This document shows positions 24,626-36,870 of a stretch of 64,000 nt of DNA, piece by piece. The stretch spans positions 787,666 to 851,665 of the forward strand of contig KN834759.1 of the NCBI GenBank assembly GCA_000827265.1. Reading direction: 5' to 3'. Below the pieces are notes generated by a model that was not told the DNA's origin, did not search any database, and saw nothing but the letters and a program-made list of their open reading frames with translations. Position 1 is the first letter of the stretch, and every line of letters starts with the position of its first letter. Made by a program: the position numbers and the translations under genes. Origin of the DNA: Collybiopsis luxurians FD-317 M1 (taxonomy: Eukaryota; Basidiomycota; Agaricomycetes; Agaricales; Omphalotaceae).

Positions 24626-25124
24626 AAGTAAATTAAGACCACATAAACATATCAATATCACCATATTACAGAAAAGTGCTGTGTTGAGCTGTCAGATTGA
24701 GCAGTGGCTGCCAATGTTTACAACACGTATATAGCATGTACTTGCATGTGAAAAATACATCTTTTAATTGAACTAAGCCGTCAAGTGGTGTTTTTTGAGC
24801 CAGCGTTGTATGTTGATCAGATGGCGTTTGATTCACATCAAGCTGATCATCTGACCAGCCAGTTGTTCGTTAGCGGATTTAATCTTCGATTATGGGAGGC
24901 TAATCGGACTAGGAAAAGCAAGCGGCGCATGCAGCCTGAGCATTTCTGTCCCGTGCGGCGGATCCAAGAGAGATGCGGCAGGGTCGCCCTGTGCAAATGG
25001 CGGCTGTATCCGATACATCAGGTTAGCCTAATCTCAGTCCAATGACATTTTTATGTTAGGCCTAGTGAACCAAGGTTCTGTTTGCTCCCCCTTTTGTCTT
25101 GTCAGTTATTTTTACACAATCAAC
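24626..25124. other. Short intergenic spacer
   Basis: No gene. A 60-bp segment near 24805-24865 resembles 4085-4145. Confidence 0.45.
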
Positions 25125-25126
25125 TA

Positions 25127-26414
25127 CTCAGGGTCATCAAAAGTATCCATCACGTGGGGTGTGAAGCAGCGCGACGCATCGAAAGTTTTGTTTATTATAT
25201 ACATCTCCGTCCTGTACATTCGCAATGCCTGCTACTGAGCACCACTCTCCAACTAAGAACAGGCTTATTGGCTACATTGAAGGAGGAAATACTATCACTG
25301 CTGCTGCAGAACATGTTGGAATTCCGAGAACTACGGCCAGTGATATTTGGACAAAATATAAAAGGACAGGTTCTACATTGAACAAGCCTTGCAGTGGCCG
25401 CCCAAGAAAAATCACAAAGAAAGGCATCTGAAAGCTTGTCAGATGTGCACGAGCCAACCGCCGACAGCCCTTTCAAGAGCTTGCTACTGACCTGGATCTC
25501 AATGTCAGTGAGTCCACTGTTTGGTGTCTTCTTGCAGCAGAAGGATATCATAGGAGGGTTGGGTGAAAGGTTCCATTGCTTAAGGAGACTCAGAAGAAGA
25601 AGAGGTTAGCATGGGCAGAGGAGCAGAAGGGTTTTGACATGTCCAGAGTCATTTGGTCTGATGCATGTTATATCTACCTGGATGACCAGAGTGGCCGAGT
25701 CTATATAACATGCCGAGCTGATGAGGAATTCAATGAGGACTGTTTGATTCCAACATTCAAGCAGTCTAGCCTTTGTGTTATGATCTGGGGTTGCATTATG
25801 AAGGGGCAGAAGGGACCACTGCAGGTGATGGAATATGATGGCGGCAAAAAGGGGGGGATCAATGCCGAAATCTACAAAAACCAGGTGCTCGAGCCAGTTT
25901 TGCTGCCATTTTGGACTGCTATGCAATCAGAGAGGGGGGAGGTATCATTCCAACAAGATGGCGCACCTGCCCATGCCGCCAAATGAACAAAAAACTGGCT
26001 CGCTGACCATCGCATCTCCATCTTCCCACACCCGCCTTCTTCCCCCGATGTCAACCCCATTGAACCAGTCTGGCATGAACTCAAAAAGGGTATCAGGGCT
26101 CTTGGTCATTGCCCAAACACTTTACGACAGTTGATTGCAGCTGCGCACAAAGTCTGGGATGAGATTGCAGTCGAGGATGTTGACAAGTATATTAACAGGT
26201 TGGATCATATTATGGAGGCTATTATCAAGGTGAAGGGGGCTCACACCAAATACTGAGTACACAGAATTCCTGTATTTCTTAATGTTATCTACTTTACAAA
26301 AGCAAATATGCATCAGGGCAGTTGAGAGTAAGAACGAGCGCAAACAAAATTTTTAATGTGCAAAGTAGCGTTGTCTTAATTTAATACATGCCGGGTACTT
26401 TTGATGACCCTGAG
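25127..26414 (+). mobile_element. Tc1/mariner-family DNA transposon (1288 bp)
   Basis: Terminal inverted repeats begin ctcagggtcatcaaaagta on the left and end with its complement on the right. TA dinucleotides at 25125-25126 and 26415-26416 form the expected target-site duplication. One transposase frame fills the element (next entry). Length, ends and gene agree with a nearly intact element that is now inactive. Confidence 0.93.
25225..26256 (+). pseudogene. Tc1 transposase with three in-frame TGA codons
   Basis: A single frame of 344 codons runs from ATG 25225 to TGA 26256, interrupted only by TGA at about 25429, 25567 and 25984, with no frameshift. The N-terminal part is a helix-turn-helix DNA-binding region (ITAAAEHVGIPRTTASDIW). 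The catalytic part shows IWSDACY, QQDGAPAH and SPDVNPIEPVW; 34 residues separate the second Asp from the Glu, the DD34E spacing of Tc1 transposases. Each stop lies in a basic context where family members often have arginine, so CGA to TGA by a C-to-T change is likely. No functional protein is expected unless TGA is read through. Confidence 0.93.
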
Positions 26415-26682
26415 TAGTTTAATCCACCTAATTATCACTTATTATGACCGGTAGATGTACTCAGTCGACTGGAACACCCTCAGCATCAACACAAATCCCA
26501 GCAGTGGATATTAACTCCCTGGAACAGAATGGTTATGAGTGCATGGAATGAAACAGAATGCCAAGTTTATGCACTGAGGTTTTTGTGCTTGATTCAAAAC
26601 AGGCAATTTTTAAATTGATCTAATTTCTGCAATTTATGCAGTTTTATCCGGTATTCATTACATTCAATAATCCAGAAAAGTC

Positions 26683-27024
26683 CTACCGAAGCCCTACTTC
26701 ACTGAAAAAGGCATGAGTTCTGCCACACATTAGCGTTGGCCCACCACACGTCAAATTGACAGCTTTGCCAATAGCCTCACTCCAGTGTACTCTGAGTTGT
26801 TGGACAGTAAAGAGACCTTTGTCAACATTCTTACTTGGATACTGTATTTCTGATAGGTATGGAACCAGTTCTTGAAATAATTCACAGTTGGTTCCAGAAA
26901 GACCAGCTATTACCAGATGTATTAAGGCTTTATCCTAGCAGCGAAAGAAGATCTTAGTACTGATTCTACATTGGTTTATTAACTATTTCCTGGTTTATAC
27001 CTCATCAAAGGTATTGGTTGGGAC
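26683..27024 (-). CDS. Possible exons of an unrecognised gene
   Basis: An open 83-codon exon at 26934-26683 ends in TAG and starts after a good acceptor (cgctgctag). Across a 66-nt intron beginning gtataa it joins in frame to a 24-nt exon at 27024-27001, itself preceded by ctgtag. The peptide contains IAGLSGTNCELFQELVPYLS and QQLRVHWSEAIGKAVNLT, which look like protein rather than random sequence, but I do not recognise a family. No upstream exon or start codon could be placed: the next frame upstream soon meets a stop. It may be a gene fragment, or the last exons of a gene or old transposon. Confidence 0.3.
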
Positions 27025-28194
27025 CTACAGCTTGAGGACAAATACAGGACTGACAGACTGGCTTCAGCAAGTTCAATGCATAGTTTATTGGAATACTTAC
27101 TAGGATTACAATTGTTCAGAAATGACAATTTAATGATTGGAGTTGAGAACATTTGGGAGAGCTATGGCAAGCCCAAGTTGTCATTCATAAATAACTCAAA
27201 GTGGTGCGAACTACTTGGTACAACTACTACAAATGGGTGGTCCGACAAGTAGTTCCACTGTATGTCAAAGCAACTGAGTACTGGTCCAACTTCCCAAAAT
27301 CTAGACAGCTATTGCACCCTTGTCCCTCCTAGCATGTCAGCACTAGCAGAACCAAAGTAGCTCTTGGTAAGTGTTCCACTGACTCCCTGTACAGCTCTGC
27401 GTCTCTGACATATCCGGGAGTTTTTTTATGACAAGTTGTCCAATTTAAAAGCGCTTACTTTAGTGGCTTAAGGTTCATTGGATGGAGGGTTAAGCCCAAT
27501 ATTTGCATTTCAGCAAGCCTGCCGGGGCATTAAAGTACTGACATTTATATAAAGCAATGGTGAGTTGTTACTAAGTGTAGAAGAATAGATATTAGATGTA
27601 GTTTCTATTATTGGGCTTTCCTTCACTTTCACTATTTTACTCAGGTTTTACTGTTTTTTGGCTTTTTTTTGGATCACCGGAAAGCGCTACTTCTTGTATT
27701 TAAGATGAAATTGGCTTGACTATCTTATTTGTCAGCTTTCTCAGTTGCCAGAATGAGATTACGTCTTGTCTGAGTCTTGTCTAGGTATTCGTGACCAAAG
27801 GAAAAGCTTGATCCATGAGTACAAGCAAATGGACCCAGCGGCCTATCTTCTGTTTTAGGGGCAACAACAAAAGTGGTTCATGCTGATAATCTTCAACTAT
27901 TTAGAGAAGCTGAATGCAGTAGTCCTCAGCTATCTAGGAATGTGAAGAAGACTTCTACTGCATACCTATGTAGAAAAGAGGACCAAAACAAATTTCATAA
28001 TAGCCAGTGATTCAAATTTGACCCTCCCAAGAGATTAACCTTACATCTCAAATATGGGGCAGAGATTGCCAGTGGCGTGAGTCTGGAATAAGCTCAATTG
28101 TCGAGACTAGTGTTATGTATATGCGGAACAACAAAGGCAATGAATGATAGACTGGACGCCTTCTAGATACATGACTTCTCATGCCCTTCTGCAC
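27025..28194. other. Intergenic stretch, no gene supported
   Basis: AT-rich with no recognisable domain or clear inverted repeat. It separates the possible exons at 26.7-27.0 kb from the 3' end of the GMC gene. Confidence 0.5.
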
Positions 28195-30821
28195 CTACTT
28201 GTTATCAGTTGTAATCAAATCCGACGCCTGCAAAAAAAAATAAATTAAAAGAGATATGCTTCGACCTACATGACCGTAATTTACCTTTTCACCTATGGCA
28301 TACGCCAGAGATTGCAAGTGCGCTGAAATTTCCTAAACAATGTTCCTCGGAAGAGTGCTCTAGAGATATATATATATACAGAACTCACTAGCGGCAGGAT
28401 AGAGCAGTCAACCTATAGGCCAAAGAAAAGTAGGTCAGCTTCAACCAGCCAAAGCTCAAGCTAAAGCAAATCTTACCACTCGAAGGTTTGTTGTCCCATA
28501 CACCTTGAGTTTGGGATCGACCACCCCTCCTTCACTACGTGGAAGCATGGAGGCTGTACCAATAGGATGAAACTCTGAACTGGTAGTGTCGCGAATATAG
28601 GCTTTGATGCCTTCGTCGCCCTGTAGGCAGATCTCCTTGCTTGGCATAACATGACCCACAGTCCTACTCTTCACCGGCTCTTTCTCGAATACTTTGAGGG
28701 CATACTTGACACTTTCAGTAAGCATATCAAGGTCCACAGGGTTTTCGAGATAGGCAGGATCAATAACAGGATATTCAGCTGGATTAGTGGACTTGATATG
28801 GACGGATCCACGAGAAAGTGGGTGCATGAGCGCAACAACGAATGAAAAATACCGTTTTCCGGGTTGTGCAGTCGACAGAGGCGTAAAAAAGTGCCCAGGA
28901 AACCCTATCAGCCTAAGGATAATCAATAAGTATAAAGAGAGAAAATGCAACAGGATTTTCTGATACTCGGTGTGAGGTTCCCTTTCATCATTCATCCAGG
29001 CCCGGATAATGTCAAGCTGTTTTTTCAAAGAAGGCGGCGTACTCATGTCAACATCTGTCATCTTGGCTTGCCACTGTTTTATTTGTTGCTCTTTTGCCAT
29101 TGTGGTAGGGGCCACATAAGCAAAGGTCTGCCATGGCATAGATGCAATTAGACCCTTCTGCGCCTTGCTGAGGAAAATAATCACTATTTTAGATCAATGC
29201 ATTGAGGTTTCATATGGTTTACTTACTAAAGCGACATTTGCTCCTTCATAATATCCGGATCAGCCAAACTCTCAAGACTCTCCACTGTTGGATCAACTTC
29301 CATGATAACATAAGAGTGCGGATGGTCCTCTGAACAAGCATCAATTATTATCGAAAAGCCACAAGCAGATAACTTACGGAGATTTTCACCAACACCAGGC
29401 AACTCAATAACAGGTGAAATGCCAAGGGATTCCAAATGATGTTTGTCACCAATACCGGACAATTCCAATAGCTGCGGCGTTTGGAAAGTTCCTGAATCGG
29501 GACGCAACAATATGCTCAAGCATAATTCAAACAAGCAAATTTCAGGCAACTTACCAGCTGAAAGAATAACCTCCTTCCGTACCCCTCTGACTTTGTATAT
29601 CTGTCCGCAGTGGATAAAGTCAACGCCAATTACACGCTTGAGTTCACCAGAGTCTTGTTCTAGGGCAAGCTTCGATTGATGCAATCAAAATTTTCTATAT
29701 CACAATATGTGACTTGAACTCCTCACCTTCTGGACGGTTGCACTGGTGATCACAAGGAAGTTTTTACGGGCTTCATAGGGTGCAAAATACCCAGAAGCGG
29801 CATATGATCGCGTCGAATCTTTGGGATCAATGGCTGCGAGTCCCGTATTAGATCCTACGTTTAAACCATTACCCTTTTGATGTGATGAGTAAAGGAATGG
29901 CGAGTCAATAAATAATGCCTAGGTGATTACTTACCGGCTCCGGATTTAAAAGCGTCCCCATTGTATCTAGTACCTTGAGGACGGGAACATGCAGAGCACT
30001 GCACCATGGAGAAAAAGACTTGACAATGGGTCCTGAAAAGTGTCATGCTTATAATAAAGTGTAATGTAGCAAATAGAGTAACTGTATGTACCATTAGTGC
30101 CATGGTAGGAAGCGTCAGGTGTAGCGCCGTATGTCCTGGCAAGGTTATCATCCAAGATGGGGACAAGAGTCTCACTCTAATAATGGAAGGGGAAAAAAAT
30201 TAAGAGCTTAAATATTGGCCAATGGGGCAAAGCCGTAGTTACTTACTTTTTTTATATAAGGGAGCAGATCTTCCCAGCCCCATCCTGCATTTCCCAGGGT
30301 TTCAAGGGCGTTAAGGTTGGCCTTGGATGGTGAAGAGAGGACAAGCAAGTTTAACTTATGAATTACGTATTAAAAAGCTCTACCAGAGGTGGATAGCAAG
30401 AATACGAACCATTGAGGAGCCGCCAAGACCTTTGCCTCGTGGCTGAAAAGTAGGCCGGTTATTACAGGCTTTCTGAGGTGAGCTGAAGAAGGTCCAGTCA
30501 AACTGAGGGTTCATAAATGCCCGGCCTGAAAAGCCTGTTGGGAATAAGATAAACAAAATCAACTGGGGACATTGTAATAGTAATGAACATGCTGACATAC
30601 CAGGAAGGTTGACCTCAGGAGCGGAACCATGATACTCCCCAGCCTCAATAACTCCTACAACAACATTAGGATCTTCACTGAGCCTGAAAGAAAGGTTAGA
30701 GTTGCATGGATAGGCAGTCGAGCACTCACCTAGCAGCAACCACAAGGCCAGAAGTGCCTCCACCGCAGACAACATAATCAAACTTGGTGTTGAGAAACTC
30801 TGTAACACTTACAATGGGCAT
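28195..30821 (-). CDS. GMC oxidoreductase (FAD-dependent alcohol/choline oxidase superfamily)
   Basis: A multi-exon gene, at least twelve exons, reads from ATG 30821 to TAG 28195. The N-terminus has the FAD dinucleotide-binding motif FDYVVCGGGTSGLVVAARLS with IEAGE after it, then GKGLGGSS. The second GMC signature, QTPQLLELSGIG, is in the middle. Near the C-terminus are SEFHPIGTASM and, after two further introns, EISAHLQSLAYAIGEK, which supply the usual catalytic histidine pair. The last exon after the poly-T acceptor gives ASDLITTDNK and stop. No lesion was found. One weak point lies after GGSSM: the intron there is long and the expected block before ANLNALETLG is missing or in an unrecognised small exon. 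The gene probably oxidises an alcohol and reduces oxygen or a quinone; the substrate is unknown. I see no convincing signal peptide, so it may be intracellular. Confidence 0.85.
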
Positions 30822-32563
30822 AGTGTGAATGGGGTACTAAACGTCGATAGACAAGCCTTAAATATAGACTTATGCTAAAAACACTCACATCATAGATCAT
30901 CATCTTCATCTTGATGAACATCAAAAATACTTCTACCATGCATTCGGCCGAGTTCTGTAAGAACACTCTGCATCGCCAACGGAACGAGAAACACATGTCC
31001 ATTTAAACCACGCACATGCCCAGGAAATATATAGATCCCCCGATAAGTCGATCTCGGACCAGACATTCGTCCAAAATTGGGCTTATTTTTGATCGAGGGT
31101 CCCCCCCTATTGTCAAGAGTCCTGGTTAATTATGACATTATTCCAAGATGCCGTTCATAGCGCTCCAGTTAATAAACACAAAACCGTTCTAAATCAGAAA
31201 ATGTGTTGATCGCTACAAATGTTATACCCCGGTTGAAGAGATCGAAATTAGAAACGGCAAATAATAGCTAGACTGGTACGACTTGGGCGTTCTATAAGAA
31301 TGGGCCACGGTCAGTTTATTTCTCAAGAGTCAAGGTACTGCCGTAGTAAGCCCACTTTGACTGATCATCTTACATTCTCAGAATTTAATCGGTTCGCCCT
31401 AACCGTGTTGATCAGTCTAGAACAAGTTTAACAGCTTCTATGATTTCATCAGGAATACGGAGTTACGACCTGTGGAGATGAGCACAGATTTTTCTATCCT
31501 CTCACGATGACGAGATCAAACTTTCTGATCTCTCTAAGTTATCCGATTACGGCCTCGTGACAGATGGCTTTGTCTAAATGTAGACATGCCAGAATCTCCC
31601 TGCGACTGCGTTCTGGCGTAGAGCTTGACAACGTGTCGCCGTTGAGCTCCAGCTCCTTCTCCTAGCCATCGTCATCCTTAGTGTTGGGGAGAGTCGGGTC
31701 GGGTCAGGGTCAGAAGAGCAAGGATCTTCCAAAATCCTGACCCCGACCAAGGCAGTTGGGTCGGGGTCGGGTCGGGTCGGGGCTGACCCAGGGTCAATGA
31801 GTCGCATTGCTCGTGGCTGCAGCCGCCAGTTATGTTGCAAAAATTATACAAATTATCAGTACTACTATGTATTGACTGGTCTTCAAAGCAGCCATTGTCT
31901 AGCTAAATAGTCCAGTCTTAGCTTCCCTGAGTAGTAGTGTCAGTAGAGGAGCAATTATCACACATCTCCTCCTTCTCTTCAGAAATTTCCCCTTCGGCGG
32001 CCACACTGGGTCAACTTCATAGTATACTTCAGCTTCACTGGTCTATGTTTTGCTTGTCCTGCCGCCGGATTGATTCGAAGCTGGGTAGGAATTTCAGGAC
32101 ATTTTTTAGTACTGGTTAGAATATTTATTGTTTCTCATAATTACTGCTGTAATCAGTGCCTTCATATTGCACAAAGTTCTTGAATATTTGCCACCTTAAA
32201 CTATACAGATAATACAATGGAACGTAAGCATGCCACTCTGAATCATTGAGGTGAACAATCCAGAGCAGCAGGCAAAAGATAAGATATGATCTACTGATAA
32301 GAGTTACCCTACCCAAATGTTGGAATTCCTGGTGGCAATCCTTCAATAATTATGGGTTTGAAGTCGAGATATAGCAATCGACTAATGCTTCTAGGATATA
32401 TACTGGGAGCTATGATTCTGCTGGACACTGCAATGTCTTCTGACTTTCTTTTTATCATCTCTTTTCTGTAACTCATAGTGTAGTCTCAATATGCTCCTAT
32501 ACCCTTATTCAGCTTGCTCTGGTAGGTATCTGCTTCAATGACTTAGAAGAAATGTATATATAC
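30822..32563. other. Intergenic stretch upstream of the GMC gene
   Basis: No gene supported. It contains the GGGTC-rich repeat listed separately; the remainder is unremarkable. Confidence 0.5.
31691..31795. repeat. GGGTCGGG-rich simple repeat with inverted halves
   Basis: gggtcgggtcagggtcag on one side and a run of tcggggtcgggtcgggtc further right, with ctgaccccgacc between them on the opposite sense, can fold back. One minus-strand frame through it reads as DPDP-type low-complexity protein, which I treat as an artefact. Confidence 0.6.
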
Positions 32564-32689
32564 TAGTGTTGCCGCGGCTCACAAATAAGCCGGCCAATAG
32601 CCGGAGCCGATATGTGAGCCAGCTTCCGATGGCTCCACGCTGGCTCACAGTCGATTGCTACTGGCTCGATTGCCAATCATCTTGCATGC

Positions 32690-33470
32690 TACATAGGCTG
32701 CCCAGGGTGCCAGAGGACACCCCCCCTAATCCTGTGGAGCCTGAGGACCCCTGAGGATTCTGCAGGATCCCTGGGGTTCTTTGTCCTGAGGCTTCAACAT
32801 ATGAATGAGAAATAATAAAATATACTTTCATCTGTTCTTCTACTTACTCTATCTATCCTACTCTTGTACTGCTTCTTATATACTGTAGTATTGTATTTTG
32901 TTATATACTTGTTTATGGTACACTGTCACCTATTACTTCAGTTTTCCCAGTCAGTTATTACACTTTAAGTACAGTCTAAAAATAGTAATGTAAGCTTTGT
33001 ATTGACTTAACATACTCCAGAACAGTATATTTGTGTAGTACTAGAAAGTGTATATATACAATAGGTTATAATAATATTGTGCATGTTTTGACCATGGGAA
33101 AATTTTTTTGATTGTAGACAGTTCACAATGAGCTCATCATGTGATTTATTAAAAAAGTGAAAACCTCTGCATAATTCCAATCATAAAAATGTTCTGGTTG
33201 TGTATTTACATAAGAATAATACATAACTATATATTTACAATATAATTTTGTATGATTTGTAGCATTTAAGATATTTCTGCTTCTGGGATCCTCAGGGACC
33301 CTCAGGCCACTTTCAAACATCTTCCAGGGCACCGAGGAATTGGCCCCAAACCTGGGAAGCCTAAGCATGAGCAACTTGCAATGCCTGAGAGTACCTGAGG
33401 GTTCCTAGGATTTGGCCAATTTCCTGGGTGCCCTCAGGCTTCCTGTATTTGCCTGGGCTTAAGGTACTTT
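32690..33470. repeat. CCTGAGG-family repeat replacing the hAT interior
   Basis: The left part has gggtgccagaggacacccccc and cctgaggacccctgagg; the centre is AT-rich; the right part, 33280-33455, is again rich in cctgagg, ctcaggga and gggtgccctcagg. The left motif returns at 43365 (gggtgccaggagacactccc) and 57868 (gatgccaggtagccgggagatgcccccta). Confidence 0.55.
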
Positions 33471-33564
33471 TTCTGATGCAATTGAGGCTTCTCACCCTTA
33501 CTTTTCATTCACCTGCACCTTTATTGCACTCAGTAATCATTATTGGAGAAATATTTTACATTGA

Positions 33565-36500
33565 CACTGTGGGGAATCAACAATTGCAGCGCAGTGGTAG
33601 TGGTGGGTTAATGCTGAGCCTGGGAACAAAAATGTCAGCATTTCAGCTGGACAAAAATTTTCCATAGCCTAAACATAAAGTTACTGTCTTTATTCAGGAG
33701 GTGGTATCAAGTTTTTTCAAAAGTTTTCCCATTTTATACAGCAATTATTTTCATAGAAAAAGGCCCACAGAAATTTGGAATTAACTCATTGAAGGAATAA
33801 TCATTAGTTTCAGTATAACACTGGTGCATTTTCAGTGGAGTAACTCAGACTATCCTCCAAATTTTATTAGTATTTTCTTATGTGGTCATCTTGAGGCGAG
33901 TCAAGGGACTTTCAAATGAAATGCCAGATATTCTCTGGAAGAAAAACTTGATCAATATTTGCAAATCTGCTGTGAGGTAAACATGAGGCTTTTTAAAATT
34001 GCTGCGCAGCAGTTATTTGTTGAGACATTGTTGCATTGTCACATTGCTGATGCTGTGACATCTCACAAGTTGTGATGTTGGGACAATCTCAGACCAAAAT
34101 CAAGAGATGGGTGTATATATTCTATGTACCAATGGTGTAAGTAGTGAAACATTGTTCTTGTCTCATATTAACAACCCTTGCTAGCCTGTTGGATAGTAGA
34201 ATTGAAAAGATGGACTGTGGCATCTGACACCAAAAAGTGCAGTAAAAATTGATGACAAGTGACTGCAAAGCAAACTGTAAAAATGAATGCATGTGTCCTT
34301 GGGACTCCCAAACAATTGAACATTTCTTGTCCATGTTGAAGACATGAAGAAATTTGTCATCACTTGCACAAGTTGCAAGAAGCCTCCCATCTGACAAAAA
34401 AGAAAGGGCATTGATACTATCAGTGGCAGCAGAGATAGTCATCAAAGAGGTGAATGAAGCCATCACAGTAAGGAAAAAGAGCATTCATCTCTTCCCAGAC
34501 ATGCAACCATTCTGCACATGGAGAACACAAGGCATTGGTATGTGATAACTTGATAGCCAAAATGCCAGGCATATAGAAAAATTTTTTAATCCATCTGCAG
34601 ATATCTGAGGTCTTTATTTCACACAGATTTCATGTACATGAGGATAGAATATATATTCCTGAACAACCAGTTTATCCATACATGGATCAACTTCAGTTTG
34701 AGCCCATGTCAACAGTTGGCAACCACCATTCTGTTTATGCTGAGCCAGTTGAGGAGGCGGAAGGGCCCTCAAAAGTGATTGGATTGACACTCTGCATTTA
34801 ATTGATCAAATAATTGACTATTCACAGAGATTGTCAGAGGGAGAACCTGACCTTTAAAAGATTGAGGAGTTAGAAAACAAGGCAGAAGGGGATGGGAATA
34901 TGAAACTTTCAGAAGTAATTTGACAGTATTCCACACTCATTCACTTTGATGACCTGCCTGTAGGAAGCCCATCCAGGATCAAATTGAGAAGGCCAATGTC
35001 TGCAGAGGTCTGACAGCTCAATCAAGGACCAACATGAAGACAGATATGGAACCAAAGACACTGTAACCAATGTTCATCACATATACAGTCTCTTGGTGAA
35101 CACAAAACTTTATTCAGCATCTATTGAGGCTACATTGCAGGAGATTCTGGAGAAGCTAGAGGACATCCAACATCAAAGGTCTGCAGACAAAGCAACTGCC
35201 TCAGTTGATTGAATTCAAGCTGGTTTACACTCTTGATTGTGGGTGAAGCAAGCTTAGTGTGTATCTATGAAGGTCTTGCTCTGCATATACTGGATAGATG
35301 GTCTTTGTTTTTTGCTTCCTATGCCCAGGCTGAGCTTAATCCACTGTGCTTAGGCATCAGTCAATTGGATTCAGGCTGGTTTTTGTTATCACATCTTTAG
35401 TTTAGTGCAGCACAGTGCAAGGGTCTGCAGAGCTTAGTTAACAAAGGAAAAACTCGCAGCCATAATTTTCACTATGGAAGTGCACTGTTGATATCTAGAA
35501 ATTCTGTTCAAGGCAGATGTGATACTTGGATTGCCCAAGAGCAAGACTTGCCAGCCCATAGCTCCAATCACAGTATGTTTCTCAATCTCATACCATCCAC
35601 TGTATTACATCCTGCACCCTACTTGCGCTGGTATACTTTGCAATTTGATGGCTAGCTGAGAATGCCTGCATAGTCTTGTTCTGGTTTGTTGCACTGCAGA
35701 TATTATCCTTTTGCTGGCCCCCCTTCCATAGTCCATATCTTCTTTTATTGACTCAAGAATGCTCAACATGGACTTCTCTGTTTCTTTCTATGCCATTTCC
35801 CTTCCTTCCATGTTCATCTCCATAGGACATAGATCTCCCCCTCTTACATGTGAGCAACTGCAATAGCAGCACCCCAGTGAATGCAAACAAAAACAGGAAC
35901 AGGCAACTTGTTTCACACCTCTTCCTCAGTCTAGTGCTGTGGTGATTGATCCAGAAGAATGATTGCCGAATGAGTTCAAAGATCCTGGCCATATTGCCAA
36001 TGCCAACTGTGTTCAACTTGTCAAAGATTCTGTTGCAGACACTGGAAAACCTTCTAAGACTTCATCTGATCCTCAACAATTTTTGCATAAGAATCTGTTT
36101 TGATTCTTTTGCAACATTCTACTGTGTTACAGGTGGAAAAAGAGCACCATTATCTAGAAGCCCACTGCACTCTCAGAATGGAGAGGGGCACAGCATGCAT
36201 ATGACTTCTGGAAGTGGAACCATGTATAATATATGCATCTATGTATCTATGTATCTACATACACACTTTTTTTTTGTCTGAAATTGCCCTGACATCATGA
36301 CACATGAGATGTCACAGTGTCTGGATGTTTTAACCTTTGGGTGGTCACAGCATCTCAATGTCATGACATCTTGATGGATAACCGCCAGGAGGCAATTTGA
36401 AAAAGCCTCATGTTTACCTTGCAGCAAATTGGCAAATGTTATTCAAAACTTTCTTTCAGAGAATATTTGGTGTTTTGTTGAAAAGTCCCTTGAATTGTAT

Positions 36501-36828
36501 CAAGATAACTGCATAAGGAAAATACAGGTAAAGGTTGGAGAAAAGTTTGAGTTACTCTACTGAAAATGCATGCAGGTTATCCTAAAACTAATGATTATTT
36601 CTTCAATGTGTTAATTCTAGATTTCTATCAGCATTTTTTTAAGAAAATTATTGTTGAATAAAACAAGAGAATTTTGAAAAATCTTCATATTATCTTCTGA
36701 ATAAAGTCAAGGACCTTGTGCTGAGGCTATTGAAAATTTTTGTCCAGCTGAAACACTGACATTTTTGTCCCAGCCTCAACATTAGCTCACTGTTACTGCT
36801 GCACTGCAATTGTCAATTCCCCACAGTG
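33565..36828. mobile_element. CACTA-like DNA transposon with ~550-bp inverted arms
   Basis: Both ends carry cactgtggggaat as perfect inverted repeats, and TGA flanks both sides (33562-33564 and 36829-36831), the 3-bp duplication typical of CACTA-type elements. Beyond the 13-bp ends, the arms pair over about 550 bp: 33565-34090 matches the complement of 36290-36828, with shared pieces such as tttcagctggacaaaaattttc, and ggtaaacatgaggcttttt near the inner edge. The inside (34.1-36.3 kb) has only broken frames. It is inserted in the outer hAT element: the sequence either side rejoins to match the intact hAT copy. The superfamily is inferred from ends and duplication alone. Confidence 0.8.
34122..34484 (-). 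pseudogene. WD40-repeat-like fragment inside the CACTA-like element
   Basis: The minus-strand frame contains INALSFLSDGRLLATCASDD followed by KFLHVFNMD, a close fit to one WD40 repeat (DGR-LA-S-DD-V-V). The rest of the 120 aa is not recognisable and no start in good context exists. It may be a captured host gene piece or part of an element protein. The match covers only one repeat. Confidence 0.35.
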
Positions 36829-36870
36829 TGATTTCAGAAGGCTTTTTCATTCCAGCTAGCCAGATTGAAG

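Noticed and set aside
28366..28375. TATA-like tract considered as a promoter of the GMC gene
   Set aside because: It lies inside an intron near the 3' end of that gene, not upstream of its start.
31574..31840. 88-aa frame rich in Asp-Pro
   Set aside because: It reads through the GGGTC simple repeat and has no conserved start or domain.
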